A stretch of DNA of 64,000 nt from Streptomyces sp. LBL (GCF_029893585.1 NZ_JARXYX010000042.1:1-64000); one strand, 5' to 3'. Counted from the first letter of the stretch, positions 39,375 to 48,917 are shown. Numbers and translations: made by a program. Notes: generated by a model not told the origin, from the letters alone.

Positions 39375-40766
39375 GTGCGCACACGTCTCCTTCCGCTGCT
39401 CATCGTCCTGATGGCGGCCGTGCTGCTCGCGCTCGGCGTCCCGCTGGCGGTGAGCGTGGCCGCGGCCGAGCAGCAGAACGTGGTCGTCGACCGGATCGAC
39501 GACACGGCGCGCTTCGCGGCGCTCGCCCAGTTCGTCACCGACACCCCCGTGGAGTCCAACGGGCGTCAGGCGACCCTGAACAGCGAACTCGCCAGCTACT
39601 ACGACGTCTACGGCATCCAGGCGGGTGTCTTCTACGCCAACGAGAGCGCGATGGCGAAGGCGCCGTCCGGTTTCACCGTCCCCGAGGCGGGCGTGGTGCG
39701 CGACGCGTTCGCCGAGGCGCTGCTCAGCCGGCGCAGCCATGATCCCGAACAGGTGTGGCCCTGGCAGCGCGACCGCCTGGTCGTCGCCTCGCCGGTCATC
39801 CGGGACGGCGATGTCGTCGCGGTGGTGGTCACCGATTCGCCCACCGGGCAGCTGCGGTCGCGGATCCTGCACGGCTGGCTGATCATCGGCGCAGGCGAGA
39901 TCGCCGCGATGCTGCTGGCCGTCGGCGCCGCCCTGCGGCTGACGGGCTGGGTGCTGAGGCCCGTGCGCGTCCTGGACACCACCACCCACATGATCGCGAG
40001 CGGCGCCCTGAAGTCCCGGGTGGCGGCCGCCGGCGGCCCGCCGGAACTCCAGCGCCTGGCCCGCTCGTTCAACGAGATGGCGGACAACGTCGAGGACGTC
40101 CTGGAGCAGCAGCGCGCCTTCGTCGCCGACGCCTCGCACCAGCTGCGCAACCCGCTCGCGGCGCTGTTGCTGCGCATCGAACTGCTCGCCTTCGAACTAC
40201 CGGAGGGCAACCAGGAGATCGCCTCCGTCCAAGGCGAGGGCAAGCGCCTGGCCCAGGTCCTCGACGACCTGCTCGACCTGGCCCTGGCCGAGCACACCGA
40301 GGCGGACCTGAGGGTCACCGACATCGGCGCGCTGACCGCCGAGCGGGTCGCCGCCTGGTCGCCGACCGCCGAGGCCAAGGGCGTACGACTGGTGGGCGAC
40401 TGTCCGCCCACCACCGCGTGGGCCGACCCGGTCACGCTCTCCAGCGCGCTGGACGCGGTGATCGACAACGCGGTGAAGTTCACGCCGAAGGACGAGACGG
40501 TGCAGGTCACGGTCGCCTCCGACGGCGACACCTCCACCATCGTGGTCATCGACGACGGCCCCGGTCTGACCGACGAGGAACTCGCCCGCGTCGGCGACCG
40601 CTTCTGGCGCAGCGGACGCCACCAGAACGTGAAGGGCTCCGGCCTCGGCCTGTCCATCTCCCGGACCCTGCTCGCGGCGGGCGGCGGCTCGATCTCCTAC
40701 GAGCACCACGAGCCGCACGGGCTGACGGTCACGGTGAGGGTGCCGCGATCGGGTCCGGTGGCGTGA
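39375..40766 (+). CDS. Membrane sensor histidine kinase
   Basis: A 463-residue sensor kinase paired with the OmpR-type regulator. Two membrane segments (about 5-30 and 165-190) bound an extracytoplasmic sensor of about 135 residues. Then follow HAMP (about 190-245), HisKA with phospho-His in VADASHQLRNPLAALLLRIE, and HATPase with DNAVKFTPKD, DDGPGLTDEEL and GSGLGLSISRTL. The NPLAAL form of the H box is the common actinobacterial kind. The GTG start follows the regulator by 9 bases. It converges on a gene for a TAXI-type binding protein that may supply its ligand, as suggested by proximity only. Confidence 0.93.
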   Translation: MRTRLLPLLIVLMAAVLLALGVPLAVSVAAAEQQNVVVDRIDDTARFAALAQFVTDTPVESNGRQATLNSELASYYDVYGIQAGVFYANESAMAKAPSGFTVPEAGVVRDAFAEALLSRRSHDPEQVWPWQRDRLVVASPVIRDGDVVAVVVTDSPTGQLRSRILHGWLIIGAGEIAAMLLAVGAALRLTGWVLRPVRVLDTTTHMIASGALKSRVAAAGGPPELQRLARSFNEMADNVEDVLEQQRAFVADASHQLRNPLAALLLRIELLAFELPEGNQEIASVQGEGKRLAQVLDDLLDLALAEHTEADLRVTDIGALTAERVAAWSPTAEAKGVRLVGDCPPTTAWADPVTLSSALDAVIDNAVKFTPKDETVQVTVASDGDTSTIVVIDDGPGLTDEELARVGDRFWRSGRHQNVKGSGLGLSISRTLLAAGGGSISYEHHEPHGLTVTVRVPRSGPVA

Positions 40767-40962
40767 GGTGGGGGTAGAGGGCGGGCGGGGGGCGTGAGGG
40801 GGCGTGAGGTGGCATGAGGTGGGGTACGGCGGGCTCGTCGGCCCGCGTAAGGCGTCCGCGTGAGGCCGGGCGGCGGCTCGTGCACGGCTTCGCGCACGGC
40901 GGGCGGGCGAGGCCCTGTACGTCGCCGTCCGGGGCGACGGTACGTCAAGTGCGTACGCTTTC

Positions 40963-41961
40963 CTACGGCTTGACGGAGCGGTAGTAGCGCCGGGCGCCGT
41001 CGTGCAGGGTCAGCGGTTCGGTGTAGATCGCCGTGCGTACGTCGACCAGCTGCGCGGAGTGGACATAGGAGCCGATGTGGTCCCGGCTCTTGAGCACGGT
41101 CCGGGTCAGCCACTCGGTGAGCCTCGGGTCCATGTCCGTGCGCGTCATCAGCAGGTTGGACACCGCGATCGTCGCCACCGTGGCTCCCTTCTGCACCGAC
41201 GGATAGGCCGACGCCGGCATGTTGGTGGCCCGGTAGTAGCGGCTCGCGCCGCCCTGGTCGTGCAGCTTCGCGACGAGGTCGGCATCCAAGGGCACGAACC
41301 GCAAGGCGAAAGTCGTGGACAGCGCCTTCAGCCCCACGGTCGGCAGTCCGCTCGACCAGAAGAACGCGTCGATCTCGTGCCGCTTCAGCCGGCCCGGGCC
41401 GCTGTCGATGCCGTCGGAGAACGGTGTGATGTCCGTCTCGGCGTTGATGTTCGCCGCCTTGAGCACCCGGTCGGCGATCAGCCGCACACCCGAGTCGGGC
41501 CGCCCTATGGCCACGCGCTTGCCCTTCAGCTGCGCGACGGAGCGGATGGAGGAGTCGCGCGGAACGACGAGCTGGACGTAGTCGTCGTAGAGCCGGGCCA
41601 CACCGCGCAGCCGGTCGGCGCCGACCCCCTGGGCCAGCTTGTACGTCTCCACCGCGTCGGCCGCGGCGATGGTGAAATCGGCCTCCCCGGTCGCCACGCG
41701 CCTGACGTTCGCCTGTGAGCCACCACTGCCCTTGAGCCGCACCTTCAGGTCGGGCATGTCCTTGGCGAACTCGTCGCTCAGCATCTCGCCGTACTTCTCA
41801 TACACGCCGGCTCGCGCCCCCGTGCTGAACCTGATCGTCCCGCTCGGTGGCTCCTCGCCCAGGGGCAGCAGCCACCACAGGAGCAGCCCGAACGCGACGA
41901 ACCCGGCGGCAGCGCTCTGCAGGGCCCGGCGCCTGCTGATACGGGGGAAGCCTCTGGACAT
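40963..41961 (-). CDS. TAXI-family solute-binding protein
   Basis: A 332-residue TRAP-associated extracytoplasmic immunogenic (TAXI) binding protein. One N-terminal membrane segment (about 15-33, GFVAFGLLLWWLLP) serves as an uncleaved anchor or signal. The fold is marked by IRFSTGARAGVYEKYGEML, GSGGSQANVRRVATGEADF and IDAFFWSSGLPT. The family usually works with a TRAP membrane permease, but none is present here. It may therefore serve the convergent sensor kinase as a ligand-binding helper. The start has AGGA about 9 bases upstream. Confidence 0.88.
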   Translation of the reverse strand: MSRGFPRISRRRALQSAAAGFVAFGLLLWWLLPLGEEPPSGTIRFSTGARAGVYEKYGEMLSDEFAKDMPDLKVRLKGSGGSQANVRRVATGEADFTIAAADAVETYKLAQGVGADRLRGVARLYDDYVQLVVPRDSSIRSVAQLKGKRVAIGRPDSGVRLIADRVLKAANINAETDITPFSDGIDSGPGRLKRHEIDAFFWSSGLPTVGLKALSTTFALRFVPLDADLVAKLHDQGGASRYYRATNMPASAYPSVQKGATVATIAVSNLLMTRTDMDPRLTEWLTRTVLKSRDHIGSYVHSAQLVDVRTAIYTEPLTLHDGARRYYRSVKP

Positions 41962-42025
41962 GCGCGCGATCCTGCCAGCCGGGACGCGGTGCTGACCAGG
42001 GGGCCGGGGTGGGAGACCAGGACGG

Positions 42026-42136
42026 GCGACCGGGACGGGGAATGCGGGCGGGTGACCAGGGCGGGGAATGCGGTCGACCGGGACGGGGAATGCGGGCGGG
42101 TGACCTGATCAGGACGGGGAATGCGGGCGGGTGACC
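42026..42136. repeat. GC-rich imperfect tandem repeats
   Basis: GACGGGGAATGCGGGCGGGT followed by GACC occurs at 42034, 42082 and 42113, with a degenerate copy near 42061. The spacing is about 24-31 bases. The array fills most of the 273-base gap between the TAXI and antiporter genes, both on the minus strand. Confidence 0.85.
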
Positions 42137-42234
42137 GGGAGGACGGCGCAGGAGGGCTTCCTGCGGCGGTGGGGAGGGTGCCGGGAGGCGGGCAGGCCGC
42201 CTTCCGGCACCTGCGGCGGACACATTCCGATGGC

Positions 42235-43461
42235 TCAGTCGCCGCCGACCGACACCCCCGTCTCCGCTGTACGCGAAGAGCCTTCAGGTGCCTGCGGACG
42301 GTGGCCGAAGCGGTGGGTCCACCAGGACGCCAGGGGTTCCGTGAAGCGGGCGGTGAGAGGGCCGATGACGACCAGGATGAGGACGTACGCCGTGGCCAGA
42401 GGGCCCAGGGACGGTTCGATGCCGGCGCTGACCGCGAGGCCTGCGATGACGATCGAGAACTCGCCGCGGGCCACCAGCGCGCCGCCCGCCCGCCAGCGCC
42501 CCTTGACGGAGATCCCGGCCCGCCGGGCCGCCCAGTACCCGGTGGCGATCTTCGTCGCGGCGGTGACGACCGCCAGAGCGAGCGCGGGCAGCAGGACGGG
42601 CGGGATGCTGGCCGGGTCGGTGTGCAGTCCGAAGAAGACGAAGAAGACCGCGGCGAAGAGGTCCCGCAGGGGGCTCAGCAAGGTGTGCGCGCCCTCCGCG
42701 ACCTCGCCGGACAGTGCGATGCCGACCAGGAACGCGCCCACCGCGGCCGACACCTGGAGCTGCTGCGCGATCCCCGCGACCAGGATGGTCAGCCCCAGCA
42801 CCACCAGGAGCAGCTTCTCCGGGTCGTCGCTGGAGACGAAACGGGAGATGAGGCGGCCGTAGCGGACGGCCACGAACAGGACGAGGCCCGCCGCGCCGAG
42901 CGCGATCGCGAGCGTGAGGCTGCCGGCCAGCAGCCCGGCCCCGGCCACCAGCGCGGTGACGATCGGCAGATAGACCGCCATCGCCAGGTCCTCCAGGACG
43001 AGCACGCTGAGGATCACCGGCGTCTCCCGGTTGCCCACTCGGCCCAGGTCGCCGAGCACCTTCGCGATCACCCCGGACGACGAGATCCAGGTGACACCGG
43101 CCAGCACGACCGCGGCCACCGGTCCCCAGCCGAGCAGCAGCGCCGCCAGCGCCCCCGGCACCGCGTTCAGCGCGCCGTCGACGAGGCCGGCCGGATAGTG
43201 GGCCTTGAGGTTGGTGACCAGGTCACCGGCCGAGTACTCCAGGCCGAGCATCAACAGCAGCAGGATCACGCCGATCTCGGCGCCCGTCGCGACGAACTCC
43301 TCGCTCGCCCCGAGCGGCAGCAGACCGCCCTTGCCGAAGGCCAGCCCGGCCAGCAGGTACAGCGGGATGGGGGAGAGACGGAAGCGGCCGGCGAACCGGC
43401 CGAGCAGGCCGAGGCCGAGGATGATGGAACCGAACTCGATCAGCAGGACCGCGGAGTGCAC
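42235..43461 (-). CDS. Cation/proton antiporter, KhtU-like (CPA2)
   Basis: A 408-residue polytopic membrane protein with about 12 membrane segments, of the monovalent cation:proton antiporter-2 group. Family marks are LLLLMLGLEYS, ISSSGVIAKVLGDLGR and RGEFSIVIAGLA. The acidic motif of sodium antiporters is not seen, consistent with K+/H+ exchange. The GTG start at 43461 has GGGAG 7 bases upstream. The preceding gene on this strand encodes a KhtT-like protein with an RCK C-domain and ends four bases before, so the two form a KhtTU-like pair that exports K+ and is gated by the RCK protein. Confidence 0.9.
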   Translation of the reverse strand: MHSAVLLIEFGSIILGLGLLGRFAGRFRLSPIPLYLLAGLAFGKGGLLPLGASEEFVATGAEIGVILLLLMLGLEYSAGDLVTNLKAHYPAGLVDGALNAVPGALAALLLGWGPVAAVVLAGVTWISSSGVIAKVLGDLGRVGNRETPVILSVLVLEDLAMAVYLPIVTALVAGAGLLAGSLTLAIALGAAGLVLFVAVRYGRLISRFVSSDDPEKLLLVVLGLTILVAGIAQQLQVSAAVGAFLVGIALSGEVAEGAHTLLSPLRDLFAAVFFVFFGLHTDPASIPPVLLPALALAVVTAATKIATGYWAARRAGISVKGRWRAGGALVARGEFSIVIAGLAVSAGIEPSLGPLATAYVLILVVIGPLTARFTEPLASWWTHRFGHRPQAPEGSSRTAETGVSVGGD

Positions 43462-43465
43462 CGGT

Positions 43466-43951
43466 TCACTCCCGACCGAGTATCGACGCGGCCGCGTCGA
43501 CGCCCTCACGGGTGCCGATCACGATCAGCGTGTCACCGCCGACGAGCCGGAAGTCCGGCGCCGGTGACGGGATCGCCTCGGCCCGCCGCAGCACCGCCAC
43601 CACGGACGCGCCCGTCTCGGTCCGCATCCGCGTGTCGCCCAGGACCCGTCCGTTCCACCGCGAGGCCGCGGCGACCTCGATCCGCTCGGCGACCAGCCCC
43701 AGATCGGTCGTGTAGAGCAGGCTCGCGCTGTGGTGGGACGGCTTCAGCGTGTCGATCAGCGCCCCTGCCTCGGCACCGGTCAGCCGCAGGGACTGCGCAC
43801 AGGAGTCGGGGTCGTCGGCCCGGTACACGCTCACCGTGCGGGCTCCGTCGCGGTGCGCCACCACGGACAGATGGCGTTGTTCCCGGGTGACGAGGTCGTA
43901 CTGGACCCCGATCCCCGGCAGCGGCGTCGCCCTCAGGCGTGGAGCAGACAC
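43466..43951 (-). CDS. KhtT-like RCK C-terminal (TrkA-C) regulatory protein
   Basis: 161 residues, cytosolic. The N-terminal part begins SAPRLRATPLPGIGVQYDL as in the KhtT group. The C-terminal part (about 80-158) is a TrkA-C/RCK_C ligand domain ending LVGGDTLIVIGTREGVDAA. In B. subtilis KhtT senses pH and nucleotides and gates KhtU. The GTG start at 43951 has AAGGGGAA about 6 bases upstream; the much longer open frame that includes this gene is an artefact of GC bias. It is the first gene of the antiporter pair. Confidence 0.9.
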   Translation of the reverse strand: MSAPRLRATPLPGIGVQYDLVTREQRHLSVVAHRDGARTVSVYRADDPDSCAQSLRLTGAEAGALIDTLKPSHHSASLLYTTDLGLVAERIEVAAASRWNGRVLGDTRMRTETGASVVAVLRRAEAIPSPAPDFRLVGGDTLIVIGTREGVDAAASILGRE

Positions 43952-44180
43952 GTTTCTTCCCCTTGCTCGTCGGTGCACGTGAAGTGTGGGTGTGCGAGGC
44001 GGCTCGGCTCGATGATCACGCCTGCCCGGTCTGCATGCTGTCACCCACCCGTACGGTGGCGATATGGGTGTTGTCACGGATATACGCGGCCGACGCGAGG
44101 CTGGGAGGCTGATCGCAGCCGCTCGGCGCGTTGCGGAGGCGGGGGATGCCGAAAGGGACGGAAAGGGCGGGACCACGTCC

Positions 44181-45143
44181 GTGTCGCTGTTCTGGCGGAT
44201 CTTCTCGCTCAACGCCGTCGGCCTGATCGCCGCCGCCGCGCTGCTGTTGGGTCCGGTCACCGTGTCGACGCCCGTCCTGCCGAGTGAGGCGCTGGCAGTC
44301 GTAGGCGGCCTCGCGGCTCTGCTGGTCGCGAACGGGCTCGTCCTGCGTGTCGGTCTCGCCCCCCTCCAGCGGCTGGGCCGCGCCATGGCCGCCGCCGACC
44401 TGCGCCGTCCCGGAGCCCGGGCACCGGTCTCCGGGCCCGCCGAGACCGCCGCGTTGATCATGACGTACAACACCATGCTCGGCCGGCTGGAGGCCGAGCG
44501 GGCCGCCGGTGTGGCCCGCGCGCTCTCCGCCCAGGAGCGCGAACGGCAGCGCGTCGCCCGCGAACTCCACGACGAGGTCGGCCAGACCTTGACCGCCGTC
44601 CTCCTCCAGCTCAAGCGCGTCGCCGACCGGGCGCCCGACGAACTGCGCGAGGAGGTCGGCCAGGCCCAGGAGGCCACCCGCGCGGGCCTCGACGAGATCC
44701 GTCGCATCGCCCGCCGACTGCGCCCCGGCGTCCTGGACGAACTCGGCCTGGCCAGCGCCCTGCGCTCGCTCGCGGCCGAGTTCACCACGCACGGCCTGAC
44801 GGTCGGCCACCACATATCCGCCGATCTGCCCCACCTCACCGAGGAGTCCGAACTCGTGCTCTACCGGGTGGCCCAGGAGGGCCTGACCAACACCGCCCGG
44901 CATTCCGCCGCAGTCCGCGCGGACGTCCGGCTGCGGCCGGTCACGGACGGCGTCGAACTCCTCGTACGTGACAACGGCAAGGGCCTCGGCGGGGCGCCCG
45001 AGGGCTCCGGCATCAGCGGTATGCGCGAACGCGCGCTCCTCATAGGGGCCGCGCTCTCCCTCGAATCCGCTCCCGGCCGAGGCACCGACCTATGGCTGCG
45101 CGTCCCCGCTGCGGCCGGCGCGGTGGCCGGGGAAAGCCGCTGA
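44181..45143 (+). CDS. NarL-system sensor histidine kinase
   Basis: A 320-residue kinase. Two membrane segments (about 5-25 and 35-55) with a very short loop outside, a HAMP-like region, HisKA_3 with RVARELHDEVGQTLTAVLLQ, and HATPase with GLTNTARHSAA and DNGKGL. The short loop suggests it senses the membrane itself or a partner. The GTG at 44181 begins exactly at the first membrane segment; an earlier ATG at 44064 would add 39 basic residues. The next gene overlaps by one base. As I recall, the matching S. coelicolor pair affects secreted proteins and antibiotics. Confidence 0.9.
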   Translation: MSLFWRIFSLNAVGLIAAAALLLGPVTVSTPVLPSEALAVVGGLAALLVANGLVLRVGLAPLQRLGRAMAAADLRRPGARAPVSGPAETAALIMTYNTMLGRLEAERAAGVARALSAQERERQRVARELHDEVGQTLTAVLLQLKRVADRAPDELREEVGQAQEATRAGLDEIRRIARRLRPGVLDELGLASALRSLAAEFTTHGLTVGHHISADLPHLTEESELVLYRVAQEGLTNTARHSAAVRADVRLRPVTDGVELLVRDNGKGLGGAPEGSGISGMRERALLIGAALSLESAPGRGTDLWLRVPAAAGAVAGESR

Positions 45144-45796
45144 TGGCGACCCCGATCAGGGTCCTGCTCGCCGACGACCACACCCTCGTACGCCGTGGCG
45201 TGCGCCTCATCCTGGAGGGGGAGCCGGACCTCACCGTGGTGGCCGAGGCGGGCGACGGGGCGGAGGCGGTCGAACTGGCACGCGCGTGTGCCGTCGATCT
45301 GGCCGTGCTGGACATCGCCATGCCCCGTATGACCGGTCTGCAGGCGGCCCGCGAACTGTCCCGCCGACTGCCCGGCCTGCACATCCTCATCCTGACGATG
45401 TACGACAACGAGGAGTACTTCTTCGAGGCCCTCAAGGCCGGTGCCAGCGGCTACGTCCTCAAGTCCGTCGCCGACCGTGACCTCGTCGAGGCGTGCCGGG
45501 CGGCCGTACGGGACGAACCGTTCATCTACCCGGGGGCGGAACGGGCCCTCGTCCGCTCCTATCTGGAGCGGCTCCACCGCGGCGACGGGCTGCCCGAGCG
45601 GGCCATCACCGAACGCGAGGAGGAGATCCTCAAGCTGGTCGCCGAGGGGCACACCTCCAAGGAGATCGGCGAACTGCTCTTCATCAGCGCGAAGACGGTC
45701 GAACGCCATCGCGCGAACCTCCTCCAGAAGCTGGGCATGCGCGACCGCCTGGAACTGACCCGCTACGCGATCCGGGCCGGTCTCATAGACCCGTGA
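45143..45796 (+). CDS. NarL/FixJ-family response regulator
   Basis: A 217-residue regulator. The receiver has VLLADDHTLVR, phospho-Asp in LAVLDIAMPRMTG, and Lys in SGYVLKSV. The LuxR-type helix-turn-helix at about 150-210 carries ITEREEEILKLVAEG and SAKTVERHRANLLQKLG. The ATG overlaps the kinase stop in the form TGATG, and GGGGAAAG is about 7 bases upstream. The pair forms one two-component system. It converges on a SpoIIE-type gene, with only 27 bases between the stops. Confidence 0.95.
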   Translation: MATPIRVLLADDHTLVRRGVRLILEGEPDLTVVAEAGDGAEAVELARACAVDLAVLDIAMPRMTGLQAARELSRRLPGLHILILTMYDNEEYFFEALKAGASGYVLKSVADRDLVEACRAAVRDEPFIYPGAERALVRSYLERLHRGDGLPERAITEREEEILKLVAEGHTSKEIGELLFISAKTVERHRANLLQKLGMRDRLELTRYAIRAGLIDP

Positions 45797-45825
45797 ACCG
45801 TCTTCCAGACCCGTGAACCGTCTTC
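45787..45825 (+). repeat. 20-bp tandem duplication at the convergent stops
   Basis: AGACCCGTGAACCGTCTTCC (45787-45806) is followed at once by a second copy lacking the last base (45807-45825). The duplicate spans the end of the response-regulator gene and touches the stop of the convergent SpoIIE gene. Confidence 0.85.
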
Positions 45826-48748
45826 AGAGGAGCGTTTCCCAGTCCCCGTCGAAGTCGGCCGGGTTCAGGAACAACCCCGCCATGTCGACGGGCGGCTCCT
45901 CGCCGCCGTCCGGGCCGGGCAGCGGCTGCTCGGTCCAGATGCACTTCCCCGTCGGCGTGTAGCGGGCGCCCCACCGTCCCGAGAGCGCTGTGATCAGCTG
46001 CAGCCCCCGGCCTCCCTCGTCGGTCTCCGTCGCGCGGCGGATGCGGGGCATCGTCTGGCTGCCGTCGAAGACCTCGCAGATCAGCTCGGCGCCGTACAGC
46101 AGACGCATGCGGACCGGACCCCGGGCGTGGCGGACGACGTTGCCCACGAGCTCGCTGGCCAGGAGTTCCGTGGTGGCGGCGAGGTCGTCCAGGTTCCAGG
46201 CCGCGAGTTGCTCGCGGACATGACGGCGGGCCTGGCCGGCCGCTCTCGGATCCTCGGGCAGCGGCCAGGAGGCCATCCGGTCGGAGGGCAGGGAGTGCAG
46301 CCGGGCGACGAGGAACGCGGCGTCGTCGGCCGCCTGCTGGTCGGCGGGCAGAAGGCCGGCCGTCAGTGTGTCGCACAGATGTTCGAGATCCGCGACGGTG
46401 TCGACGGCACCACCTGCGTGCGCCGTGCTGAGCATCCGGGCCAGCTCCGCCATGCCGTCGTCGATGTCCCGCTTCGCCGACTCGACCAGGCCGTCGGTGT
46501 AGAGCACGAGCAGGCTGCCCTCGGGCACCTCCAGCTCGACCGTCTCGAACGGCGGCTCCGCCGCGCCCAGCGGCGGGTCGGCCTCCGGCTCCGGGAAGTG
46601 CACGGTGCCGTCGGGACGGACCAGGGCGGGCGGCGGGTGCCCGGCACGGACGAGGGAGCAGATCCGGGTGGTGGAGTCGTAGACCGCGTACAGGCAGGTG
46701 ACGTACGACGCCTCGCCCATGCCGCGGACGATGTCGTTGAGGTGCCCCATGATCTCGTCGGGGGGCAGCTCGAGGTCGGCCAGGGTGTGGACGGCGGTGC
46801 GCAGCCGGCCCATGGTGGCCGCCTCCGGCAGACCGTGCCCCATGACGTCGCCGACCACCAGCGCCACCTGCCCGCCGGAGAGCGGGATGATGTCGTACCA
46901 GTCGCCGCCCACGTCCGCGCCCTGCCCGGCCGGAAGATAGCGGGCGGCGGCCGTGCACGCGAGCAGGTCGGGCAGCCCCTGGGGGAGCAGACTGCGCTGG
47001 AGTTCCCGGGACCGGGTGTGCTCGGCGTCGTAGAGCCGGGCCCGCTCCAGGGACTGCGCGACGAGGGCGCTGATCGTGGTCAGGAGCGCGCGCTCCTCCT
47101 CGGTGAGCCGCCGCGGACGGTCGAAGGCCACGACACACACCCCGAACGTGTGCCCGGACGCCGTGAGCGGCAGAAACGCCCACGCCTGCTTGCCGGCGCG
47201 CTCTCCGGCTTCCGGCAGGCCGGTCATCGGAGGTGAGTGCGCGGCCAGCTCCTGCGCCGAGGACAGGAAGAGCGGTGCGCCGGAGCTGATCGCGTCCCAG
47301 GACGGATCGCCGACCGCGCGGGGGATGTTGTCGAGGACCTTCAGGGAGTCGTCCGGATAGCCGACGGCGCCGACGGAGTGGAGCTGGTCGCCCTCGATGA
47401 CCTGGACCAGGACTCCGGCGGCGGCGAACGGGGGCAGTACCCGTCGGGCGACCGCGTCCACGACGTCCCGTGAGGTCGTCGCCTTGGCGAGTTCCGCGGT
47501 CAGTTCCGCGATCCGGGTCGCCCGTTCGGTCGCGGCTCGCTCGGCCGCCTTGTGCTCCTCGGCCAGGCGCCGCTTCTCGGTCACGTCGGTGAAGTAGAGG
47601 GTGTGCCCGTCGGGACCCGGCACAAGCCGCAGGTGGTATCGCCGACCGGAATCCGGCATGTGTACGTCGAAACCGGCGGGCTTCTCCTCGGCCGCCGCCT
47701 CCCGGCAACGGCTCTCCATGCCGGGCGCCTGCCGGGCGGACGGCAGATCCCACAGGAGGCGCCCGAACAACTCCTCCTCGGAGAAGCCCAGGAAACGTTC
47801 CGCCTCCAGGTTGGCGAAGGTGATCCGCCACTCCTCGTCCACCGCCAGGAAGCCGTCGCTCATGTGGCGCAGGGCCCGGCTGAGCGCATCACGGGCAGTC
47901 CGCGCCTCGTTGCTCTCCCAGCCGACGCCGATCATCCGGTGGGGCTCGCCCTGCTCGTCGTACGTGGCCCGGCCGCGGGCCTGCGTCCAGCCCCACGTGC
48001 CGTCCAGGCGCCGAACCCGGTACTCGGCCTCGTACACGGTGTGGTCCAGGATCGCCTGCTGGGCCGCCGCCAGCGTCGGCGCCAGGTCGTCCGGGTGGAC
48101 GATCCTCATCCAGTTCTCGATCTTGCCGGTGAAGTCGGCGGGCCGGGTGCCGTACAGCTCCAGCGCCGCCTCGTCCCAGATCAGGTCGCCGGTGCGGATG
48201 TTCCAGTCCCACGATCCGACCTGGACCTCCTTCAGCGCCTGCCGCAGACGCTCGCCGCTGTGCTCCGGCTGCGCGGGCCCCGAGGGCGGCGGCGCCTTGG
48301 CCATGCGGTCCTCGGCCCAGGCAACGACGGCCCGGAGGAAGTCCCACTGCTCCGGGGTCGGCTCACCACGTTCGCCCACCAGGACGGTCAGCGCGCCGAT
48401 ACCGCGCTTCCCGCTGAACACCGGCAGGGAGACCAGGCCCGTACCGGGCCAGGCGACCTCCGGTCCGGGGCCGGCGGAGTCCAGCGGGACCCATACGCCC
48501 TGGCCCTGCTGGAGGGCGCGGGCCGGGGCCAGCGGTCCCTCCTGGTCGACGATCTCCCAGGACCGGGTGAGGGCGGGCGGCAGGCCCGCAGTCGACACCA
48601 GCCGCAACGCGGACATCGGGCCGCGCAGGTGCATGGCCGCACCCAGCGCGGCCAGCTCACCCACCGCGTGCTGGAGCGCCAGTCGGAAAACCTCGCTCTC
48701 CGTGACTCCAGGGGGCACCGTGCCGAGCAGAGCGAGCCGTGCGTTCAT
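45824..48748 (-). CDS. GAF-PAS-PAS-GAF-SpoIIE-HATPase regulator
   Basis: A 974-residue cytosolic regulator. GAF-like (about 15-160), two PAS domains (about 175-285 and 290-400), a coiled segment, GAF (about 410-560), SpoIIE/PP2C phosphatase (about 590-800; GGDWYD, VGDVMGHG, YTDGLVE) and a C-terminal anti-sigma-type HATPase (about 830-950; ELVGNVVRHA, GGRGLQL). It has the same toolkit as OsaC, but with the kinase at the other end. Such proteins set the phosphorylation of STAS anti-anti-sigma factors. On the minus strand TACGTT is 6 bases before the ATG and there is no RBS, so the mRNA is likely leaderless. It is divergent from the RutA-like gene. Confidence 0.9.
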   Translation of the reverse strand: MNARLALLGTVPPGVTESEVFRLALQHAVGELAALGAAMHLRGPMSALRLVSTAGLPPALTRSWEIVDQEGPLAPARALQQGQGVWVPLDSAGPGPEVAWPGTGLVSLPVFSGKRGIGALTVLVGERGEPTPEQWDFLRAVVAWAEDRMAKAPPPSGPAQPEHSGERLRQALKEVQVGSWDWNIRTGDLIWDEAALELYGTRPADFTGKIENWMRIVHPDDLAPTLAAAQQAILDHTVYEAEYRVRRLDGTWGWTQARGRATYDEQGEPHRMIGVGWESNEARTARDALSRALRHMSDGFLAVDEEWRITFANLEAERFLGFSEEELFGRLLWDLPSARQAPGMESRCREAAAEEKPAGFDVHMPDSGRRYHLRLVPGPDGHTLYFTDVTEKRRLAEEHKAAERAATERATRIAELTAELAKATTSRDVVDAVARRVLPPFAAAGVLVQVIEGDQLHSVGAVGYPDDSLKVLDNIPRAVGDPSWDAISSGAPLFLSSAQELAAHSPPMTGLPEAGERAGKQAWAFLPLTASGHTFGVCVVAFDRPRRLTEEERALLTTISALVAQSLERARLYDAEHTRSRELQRSLLPQGLPDLLACTAAARYLPAGQGADVGGDWYDIIPLSGGQVALVVGDVMGHGLPEAATMGRLRTAVHTLADLELPPDEIMGHLNDIVRGMGEASYVTCLYAVYDSTTRICSLVRAGHPPPALVRPDGTVHFPEPEADPPLGAAEPPFETVELEVPEGSLLVLYTDGLVESAKRDIDDGMAELARMLSTAHAGGAVDTVADLEHLCDTLTAGLLPADQQAADDAAFLVARLHSLPSDRMASWPLPEDPRAAGQARRHVREQLAAWNLDDLAATTELLASELVGNVVRHARGPVRMRLLYGAELICEVFDGSQTMPRIRRATETDEGGRGLQLITALSGRWGARYTPTGKCIWTEQPLPGPDGGEEPPVDMAGLFLNPADFDGDWETLL

Positions 48749-48917
48749 GCAGGAAACGTATCGTTCCCCTCTTCACCCGAAACCTCTTTCACATATTCTC
48801 ACCGGCGGCTTCCTGCCCCCTCCATCCCTCAACCGTCGGGAAACTCAAGCGAGTTGTTGAAATCTGTTCCCTGTAGCGTGCCGTTCCACGGACTGGCTTC
48901 CGATCATGAGGAGCGGC

